Assembly (NCBI GenBank): GCA_023406985.1
Contig: JAEXTK010000066.1
Span: 1 to 17,268 of the forward strand
Source: Spirochaetota bacterium
GTDB taxonomy: Bacteria > Spirochaetota > Spirochaetia > Treponematales > Breznakiellaceae
Direction: 5' to 3'
Length of the DNA: 17,268 nt
Below are positions 13,496 to 17,268 of the stretch, one piece after another. The notes below the pieces were generated by a model. It was not told the origin of the DNA, searched no databases, and worked only from the letters and a program-made list of their open reading frames with translations. The first letter of the stretch is position 1; each line of letters begins with the position of its first letter. Position numbers and translations under genes: made by a program.

Positions 13496-13638
13496 CAGAG
13501 CCTGAAGATGGGGGCGCGTCCCGCCTCGCGGCGGGTCGGGCTCTGAACGCCAAGGATGGCGTTCCACCGAATAGGCGCGGAATCGTTCAGCGATTCCGCA
13601 GCGTCATGGACGACGCTCCCTCGCGCCTCGGTGAGGCG
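13496..13638. other. Chain of five consecutive hairpins, possible structured RNA or repeat element
   Basis: Hairpin 1 has an outer 10-bp stem (13496-13505 with 13536-13545, one G-U) and an inner CCCGCC/GGCGGG stem (13520-13525 with 13530-13535). Hairpin 2 is GAACGCCA/TGGCGTTC (13545-13552 with 13557-13564). Hairpin 3 is GCGGAATCG/CGATTCCGC (13577-13585 with 13591-13599). Hairpin 4 is AGCGTC/GACGCT (13600-13605 with 13612-13617). Hairpin 5 is CGCCTC/GAGGCG (13624-13629 with 13633-13638). The loops are 3-6 nt. No protein-coding pattern is recognised here. The strand and function are unknown. Confidence 0.55.
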
Positions 13639-13702
13639 GTCGTCGAGCGTTGCGGGCGGAATTCCTCCGGCTCCCTGACATCATCCGGCAGCGATCCCGG
13701 TG

Positions 13703-13708
13703 TAGAAT
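13703..13708 (+). promoter_or_regulatory. -10 box placed 6 nt before the DUF3795 ATG
   Basis: TAGAAT (13703-13708) is followed by ACCTTC and then the ATG at 13715, with no ribosome binding site. This predicts a leaderless message. No good -35 box is seen at normal spacing; CTGACA lies 22 nt away. Confidence 0.5.
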
Positions 13709-13714
13709 ACCTTC

Positions 13715-14125
13715 ATGAACAACGCACAAGGTCTCATTGCCGGTATCGCCTACTGCGGCCTGATTTGCCCCCTCTGTTTCCTCGCGGAAAAGTGCGACGG
13801 GTGCAAGACGGACAACAACCGGTGCGACCGAAACTGCTCGGACGAGGGCTGCTACCAGAAGACGTGCTGCGAAGCGCGGGGCCTCGAGGGGTGCTGGCAG
13901 TGCGACGGCCTCGCCGCCTGCACGGAGGGCATCTACTCGGAGGGCGACCGGTCCAAGATCAAGGCCTTCGCCCGGTGCATCCAGGAAGACGGCGCGGCCT
14001 CCTTCATCGGGAACATCCTCAAAAACATTGAGAAGGGGTGGAGCGTGGAGAAGGGCCGGGATTACGACGGCAAGTCCGTGGCGGAGGTCCTCGCGATGAT
14101 CCGGGGCCCCGGCCCGCGTTCGTGA
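13715..14125 (+). CDS. Cysteine-rich DUF3795 protein
   Basis: The 136-residue product begins with the DUF3795 hallmark YCGLICPLC (13-21). It continues with a dense cysteine region: C27, C30, C37, C41, C46, C51, C52, C60, C63 and C69, then C88. Fourteen cysteines in total point to zinc or iron-sulfur binding. Members of the family are small cytoplasmic proteins of unknown function, common in anaerobes. The C-terminal part from about residue 75 is helical and ordinary. The start has no Shine-Dalgarno sequence but a -10 box 6 nt upstream. It is convergent with the second dinB gene. Confidence 0.88.
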   Translation: MNNAQGLIAGIAYCGLICPLCFLAEKCDGCKTDNNRCDRNCSDEGCYQKTCCEARGLEGCWQCDGLAACTEGIYSEGDRSKIKAFARCIQEDGAASFIGNILKNIEKGWSVEKGRDYDGKSVAEVLAMIRGPGPRS

Positions 14126-14130
14126 GCGGA

Positions 14131-14147
14131 GGCGGGTCCGCCCCGCC
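14131..14147. terminator. GC hairpin between convergent DUF3795 and dinB genes
   Basis: GGCGGG (14131-14136) pairs with CCCGCC (14142-14147) around a 5-nt loop. No T tract follows. Its position just after a stop codon suggests an mRNA end structure. Confidence 0.3.
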
Positions 14148-14170
14148 GCTTCCCGCTCGGAATCGTCCTC

Positions 14171-14704
14171 CTACTCCGGCGCCTCCTCCAGCGTTCGGTA
14201 CAGGTTGCTGTAGTCGTTGGCGACGCCGAACTGGTCCAGGATTTCCGCGATCTGGCCGCGATGGTGCGTGTCGTGGTTGAACAGGTGGGTGAGCGCTTGC
14301 CAGAAGACGTAGCGGTGGCGCTCCCCGCGCGAGTTCCGGTAGTCGATGACCGACTCCAGGTCAGCCTCGGAGAGCTCTTCGGCCAAGGTCTCCAAGAGCG
14401 CGTCGAGCTTCTCGCGGGCCTGCCTGAGCGCGGCGAAATCGGAGAAGAGGTCCGCCGTCGGCCAGACGGGCTCGCTTTCGAGCAGCGGGTCCTGGAGTGA
14501 GGCGAGCGCGGGGCGACCGCGGCGCATCCGGCAGAGCCAAATGCAATCCGATCCGTACACGTGGTTCAGGATCGCGAGGATGGACTTGAAGTACGAGCCG
14601 ACGTCCTCCGTCAGGCGCGCTGCGGGCAGTTCCGCGAGGATCGCGAACATCGCGCGGTTCGTCTCGGTATTGTAACGCGACAACACGGAAAAGAGTTCTT
14701 TCAT
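14171..14704 (-). CDS. DinB-family protein
   Basis: The 177-residue product is a typical DinB (PF05163-like) four-helix protein. The metal triad is His48 (ILNHVYGSD), His144 and His148 in the family motif HLFNHDTHHRGQI near the C terminus. A long helical middle (FAALRQAREKLDALLETLAEEL) fits the third helix. The founding members are DNA-damage-inducible in Bacillus, while others are thiol-dependent enzymes; the reaction here is unknown. The ATG at 14704 is supported by a near-consensus promoter that would start transcription at that base; the frame is open further to 14803. It is divergent from the oxidoreductase gene and only distantly similar to the DinB-like gene at 5724-6206. Confidence 0.9.
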   Translation of the reverse strand: MKELFSVLSRYNTETNRAMFAILAELPAARLTEDVGSYFKSILAILNHVYGSDCIWLCRMRRGRPALASLQDPLLESEPVWPTADLFSDFAALRQAREKLDALLETLAEELSEADLESVIDYRNSRGERHRYVFWQALTHLFNHDTHHRGQIAEILDQFGVANDYSNLYRTLEEAPE

Positions 14705-14711
14705 GGAGTGG

Positions 14712-14740
14712 TATATACCGCCGCCCGGAAGCGGAGTCAA
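14712..14740 (-). promoter_or_regulatory. Strong sigma70 promoter of dinB, predicted leaderless
   Basis: On the minus strand TTGACT (14735-14740) and TATATA (14712-14717) are separated by exactly 17 nt. The -10 box ends 7 nt before the ATG at 14704, so the expected transcription start is the A of the start codon. The 7 nt between (CCACTCC) contain no ribosome binding site. Confidence 0.78.
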
Positions 14741-14747
14741 CGCGAAT

Positions 14748-14762
14748 CGGCGGTTTCCGCCG
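14748..14762. promoter_or_regulatory. Palindrome in the divergent dinB/oxidoreductase intergenic region
   Basis: CGGCGG (14748-14753) and CCGCCG (14757-14762) are perfect arms around TTT. It lies between the dinB -35 box and the oxidoreductase ribosome binding site, so it could be an operator or a leader hairpin. It is a short GC palindrome and may be chance. Confidence 0.3.
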
Positions 14763-14789
14763 CGGCAGTAAGGTGAACGGAGGCACGCG

Positions 14790-15710
14790 ATGAAAGCCGT
14801 CATCTACAGCGAATACGGTCCCCCTAGTGTCCTGAAGCTTGGGGAAATCGAGAAGCCGCGGCCCGCGGCCGGCGAGATCCTGGTCAAGGTCCGCGCGACG
14901 ACCGCGACCGCGGGAGATTGGCGTATGCGCGCGGCGGACCCCTTCGTCGCGCGGCTCTTCAACGGCCTCCGGAGGCCGAAGCGCGTGCGGGTCCTCGGAT
15001 TCGAGATCTCCGGAGAGGTGGAGGCGGTCGGGGCCGGCGTCACCCGCTTCAAGCCGGGCGACGCGGTCTTCGCCTTCCTCGGATTCCGGTTCGGCGGCTA
15101 CGCGGAGTACGCCGTCGTTCCGGCCGACGGCGGATCGGCGAGCGCGGGGTTCGCGGCGCTCAAACCGTCGACCGTTTCCTTCGAAGAGGCGGCGGCCGTG
15201 CCCGTCGGAGGCCTCACCGCCCTGGGCTTCCTGCGGAAGGCGGGACTGAGGCCGGGGGCGAAGGTCCTCATCTACGGCGCGTCGGGAAGCGTCGGAACCT
15301 ACGCCGTGCAGATGGCGAAGGGCGGCGGCGCCGCGGTGACCGGCGTCTCGAGCGGCGCCAACCGCGCGCTCGTGCAGTCGTTGGGCGCCGATCGGGTCAT
15401 CGATTATACGCGCGGCGATTTCACGGAGGAAGGCTTCACGTACGACATCGTCTTCGACGCGGTCGGCAAGTTGCCTTCGGGCATCGGCCGGCGCCTCGTG
15501 GCGCCGGGTGGTCGCTTCGTCTCGGTGAACGGGTCGGCGAAACTCTTCGCCGCGGATATGGCCACCCTCGCGGACCTGCTCGAAACGGGCAGGCTCAAAG
15601 CCGTGATCGACCGCCGGTACCGCCTCGACGACATCGTCCTGGCGCACGAGTACGTGCAGGGGGGCCACAAACGCGGGAACGTCGTCATCGACGTGGCCGG
15701 CGGGGTCTGA
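14790..15710 (+). CDS. Zinc-free medium-chain dehydrogenase/quinone-oxidoreductase-like protein
   Basis: The 306-residue product is an MDR-superfamily enzyme of the NADPH:quinone-reductase type. It begins MKAVIYSEYGPPSVLKL and has LGFEISGEVEAVG near residue 70. The nucleotide-binding signature is IYGASGSVGTYAVQMAK (161-177), and FDAVGKL near residue 222 follows in the Rossmann domain. The zinc-binding cysteines and histidines of alcohol dehydrogenases are absent, as in quinone reductases. The likely reaction is NAD(P)H-dependent reduction of a quinone, enone or similar compound. GGAGG lies 6 nt before the ATG. It is divergent from dinB and convergent with the exonuclease III gene. Confidence 0.9.
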   Translation: MKAVIYSEYGPPSVLKLGEIEKPRPAAGEILVKVRATTATAGDWRMRAADPFVARLFNGLRRPKRVRVLGFEISGEVEAVGAGVTRFKPGDAVFAFLGFRFGGYAEYAVVPADGGSASAGFAALKPSTVSFEEAAAVPVGGLTALGFLRKAGLRPGAKVLIYGASGSVGTYAVQMAKGGGAAVTGVSSGANRALVQSLGADRVIDYTRGDFTEEGFTYDIVFDAVGKLPSGIGRRLVAPGGRFVSVNGSAKLFAADMATLADLLETGRLKAVIDRRYRLDDIVLAHEYVQGGHKRGNVVIDVAGGV

Positions 15711-15746
15711 CCCCGCTATCGCGCCGCAACCGACGGCCCGCGTCGC

Positions 15747-16544
15747 CTACAGGTCCAGCGTCAGGCTCACCGGGCAGTGGTCGGAGCCCATCACGTCCGG
15801 GTGGATCTCCGCGGCCCGCACCTTCGGCTTGAGGGCGGCGGAGACCAGGAAATAGTCGATCCTCCACCCGACGTTCCGCTCTCGCGCTCCGCCGAAGTTG
15901 CTCCACCAGGTGTAATAGCCGTTGCCCTGCTTGAACATCCGCAGCGTATCGACGAAGCCGGCGTCCAGGAAGGCCTGGAATCCGGCGCGCTCTTCCTTGG
16001 TGAACCCCTTCTTCCCGTCGTTCGGCTTCGGGTTGGCGAGGTCGAGCTCGGTGTGGGCCACGTTGAGGTCGCCGCAGAAGACCACCGGCTTGGTCCGCTC
16101 CAGCAGTTTGCAGTATTCCAGGAACGCGGGATCCCACTTCTCGTGGCGGAGGGGGATGCGGCTGAGGTCGTCCTTCGCGTTCGGCGTATAGACGGTGACC
16201 AGGAAGAAATCGGGGTATTCGGCGGTGAGGACGCGGCCCTCGGCGTTCGGGTCGCCGTACTCGTCGCCGGCCATCGAATACTTCTTCTGGAGCTCCTCGG
16301 GCAAGCCGCGGCGGACCGACAGGGCTTCGGTCCGCGAGAGCATCGCGGTCCCCGAATACCCCTTCTTCTCGGCTGAATACCAATACGCGCGGTAGCCCGC
16401 CGCGTCCAGCACCGCGTCGCCCTCCTGGGCCTTGGTCTCCTGGAGACAGAGCACGTCGGGCGCGTGCTGCTTCAGGAAGGGGGCGAGGGCGTCTTTCTTC
16501 AAAACGGACCGGATGCCGTTGACGTTCCAAGAATAGAGTTTCAT
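15747..16544 (-). CDS. xthA: Exodeoxyribonuclease III / AP endonuclease
   Basis: The 265-residue enzyme of the EEP superfamily cuts DNA at abasic sites and degrades 3' ends during base excision repair. All family motifs are visible: SWNVNGIR (5-12), LQETK (34-38) with metal ligand Glu36, YTPN (119-122), GDLNVAH (158-164) with Asp159 and Asn161, WRIDYFLVS (227-235), and GSDHCPV (253-259) with the catalytic Asp-His pair. The length is normal and the protein appears complete. CGGAGG directly abuts the ATG, too close to serve as a ribosome binding site; it is instead the gap between a -10 box and the start codon. It is downstream of the UPF0316 gene on the same strand but has its own promoter. 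Confidence 0.96.
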   Translation of the reverse strand: MKLYSWNVNGIRSVLKKDALAPFLKQHAPDVLCLQETKAQEGDAVLDAAGYRAYWYSAEKKGYSGTAMLSRTEALSVRRGLPEELQKKYSMAGDEYGDPNAEGRVLTAEYPDFFLVTVYTPNAKDDLSRIPLRHEKWDPAFLEYCKLLERTKPVVFCGDLNVAHTELDLANPKPNDGKKGFTKEERAGFQAFLDAGFVDTLRMFKQGNGYYTWWSNFGGARERNVGWRIDYFLVSAALKPKVRAAEIHPDVMGSDHCPVSLTLDL

Positions 16545-16550
16545 CCTCCG

Positions 16551-16579
16551 AATATCGGAACGCGGCGGGCGATCGTCAA
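16551..16579 (-). promoter_or_regulatory. Promoter of the exonuclease III gene, predicted leaderless
   Basis: On the minus strand TTGACG (16574-16579, 5 of 6) and GATATT (16551-16556, 4 of 6) are separated by exactly 17 nt. The -10 box ends 6 nt before the ATG at 16544, which puts the start of transcription at the start codon. Confidence 0.68.
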
Positions 16580-16602
16580 GGCCGGACGCGTGCGCGCGGC
16601 AT

Positions 16603-16631
16603 GGGCGGCTTGAGGCCGCCCTCAGGCGGCC
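16603..16631 (-). terminator. Overlapping alternative hairpins between the UPF0316 and exonuclease genes
   Basis: GGGCGGC (16603-16609) can pair with GCCGCCC (16615-16621). The overlapping GGCCGCC (16614-16620) can instead pair with GGCGGCC (16625-16631). The two hairpins exclude each other. There is no T tract, so a terminator role is uncertain. Confidence 0.35.
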
Positions 16632-16652
16632 CCGGCCGGCGCGGCTCTCGGA

Positions 16653-16687
16653 GGCGCCCTCAGCGTAGGCGCCCTCAGCGTAGGCGC
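16653..16687. repeat. 15-bp tandem duplication across the UPF0316 stop codon
   Basis: Two identical units, GGCGCCCTCAGCGTA on the plus strand, lie at 16653-16667 and 16668-16682, with a partial GGCGC after. The TGA stop (16675-16677 on the minus strand) is in one unit. The unit length is a multiple of three, so a second in-frame TGA occurs five codons later. Confidence 0.95.
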
Positions 16688-17181
16688 GAGACTTCCCGGA
16701 TATCGTCCACCACGAGGAAGCAGGAGGGGTCGGCGACGCGCGCGAGGGAGAATACCTTCTTCACGAGGCGCCGCTTGACCTGGATGAAGAGCAGGTCGAC
16801 CCTGCCGTCGCGGCCCTGGCCTTGGAACATCGTGACGGGGAAGCCCTGCTCCCGCAACGCGGCCGCCACCGCCTCGCCCGCGGGGCTGAAGACGCGGATG
16901 ACCTGTTCGCCGATCTTGAAGAAGTTCTCTATGGTGATGCCGACCACGGTCCCCGTCGCGAAGCCCGCCGCGAAGGCGAGGGCGGTCAGCGGATCGGTGA
17001 CCACCGCGATCACGCGGGATACCGCGTAGACCCAGATGAGGGATTCGAAGAAGGCGAGGATGAAGGCGGGGAGCCTCCTGCCGCGGATGATCATGGCGTG
17101 GCGGAAGGTGCCGAGGGAGACGTCGACCACGCGGGCCGCGAACACGATGAGGGCGAGGAGAAGGTTGGCGCTGGAGAACAA
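16675..17181 (-). CDS. UPF0316 membrane protein (DUF5698 plus DUF2179)
   Basis: The product, 168 residues from the chosen start, has an N-terminal membrane part beginning ANLLLALIVFAARVVDVSLGT, then RGRRLPAFILAFFESLIWVYAV and a Gly-rich helix FATGTVVGITIENF. This is the DUF5698 pattern of YebE-like UPF0316 proteins. The C-terminal soluble part (VIRVFSPAGEAVAAALREQG to CFLVVDDIREV) is DUF2179. The function is unknown. The start is uncertain. A GTG at 17253 has GGAGG 7 nt upstream but would translate codons rare in this genome (AAT, AGT, ATA, TTA) that look like a -10 box. A TTG at 17217 lies 7 nt after that box. I chose the TTG at 17181 because GAGG lies 8 nt before it and the family usually starts close to the first membrane helix. 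The stop lies in a tandem duplication. Confidence 0.8.
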   Translation of the reverse strand: MFSSANLLLALIVFAARVVDVSLGTFRHAMIIRGRRLPAFILAFFESLIWVYAVSRVIAVVTDPLTALAFAAGFATGTVVGITIENFFKIGEQVIRVFSPAGEAVAAALREQGFPVTMFQGQGRDGRVDLLFIQVKRRLVKKVFSLARVADPSCFLVVDDIREVSRLR

Positions 17182-17224
17182 GGAGCGTACCTCGGGAGAC
17201 GTATTTTGCCGGGGCAATCCCTTT

Positions 17225-17230
17225 AATATA
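17225..17230 (-). promoter_or_regulatory. Possible -10 box of the UPF0316 gene
   Basis: TATATT on the minus strand lies in a short AT-rich patch. The -35 position at a 17-nt spacing (GTGCCT) is weak. Transcription would start near 17218, giving either a leaderless TTG start at 17217 or a short leader to 17181. Confidence 0.4.
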
Positions 17231-17268
17231 CTGAAATTAGCTCCCGGAGGCACGCGCGCCCCTCCGCG

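Noticed and set aside
13489..14031. A 180-codon plus-strand open frame starting in the hairpin region.
   Set aside because: It runs out of frame through the DUF3795 gene, has no recognisable domain, and its N-terminal part covers the hairpin chain.

Overview
The window is about 17.3 kb of very G+C-rich bacterial chromosome (about two thirds G+C by eye), densely packed with short genes on both strands. The treponemal-style mglBAC sugar transporter, the neighbouring Rex-type regulator and the CHASE3 chemoreceptor fit a high-G+C, free-living spirochaete. That placement is inference; the sequence carries no rRNA or other decisive marker. No tRNA, rRNA, insertion sequence, prophage or CRISPR array was seen, and no gene-free stretch exceeds 300 bases.

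Region 1 (1-5650) is sugar uptake and redox control. It holds the 3' part of a periplasmic sugar-binding-like protein, a divergent Rex-family regulator on the minus strand, and divergently from it mglB-mglA-mglC. A strong GC hairpin separates mglB from mglA, and a strong intrinsic terminator follows mglC. Region 2 (5724-9489) has a small DinB-fold protein, a secreted zinc-dependent phospholipase C with a C-terminal PLAT-like domain, and a convergent chemoreceptor with a near-consensus sigma70 promoter. Region 3 (9697-10923) has a truncated haemoglobin, a five-copy 25-bp tandem repeat, and an O-methyltransferase whose ribosome binding site is a sixth, degenerate repeat copy.

Region 4 (11047-13450, minus strand) reads VOC protein, RibD/DHFR-like reductase, SnoaL-like protein and PaiB-like protein, probably one transcript from an AT-rich promoter. 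A small YwbE-like gene lies upstream of it. Region 5 (13451-17268) has a chain of hairpins, a cysteine-rich DUF3795 protein, a second DinB protein divergent from a zinc-free quinone-oxidoreductase-like enzyme, exonuclease III, and a UPF0316 membrane protein.

The most notable signals are not protein families. (a) Several genes have a -10 box only 6-7 nt before the start codon. Three of these (rex, the second dinB, xth) also have a -35 box at exactly 17 nt, predicting leaderless mRNAs. (b) Short tandem duplications lie exactly across stop codons (mglA, the UPF0316 gene) or before a start codon (O-methyltransferase). (c) About 140 nt of consecutive hairpins lie between ywbE and the DUF3795 gene. 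(d) MglB carries an EF-hand-like DxDxDG loop away from the position used in E. coli MglB, and Rex has a changed Rossmann glycine motif.
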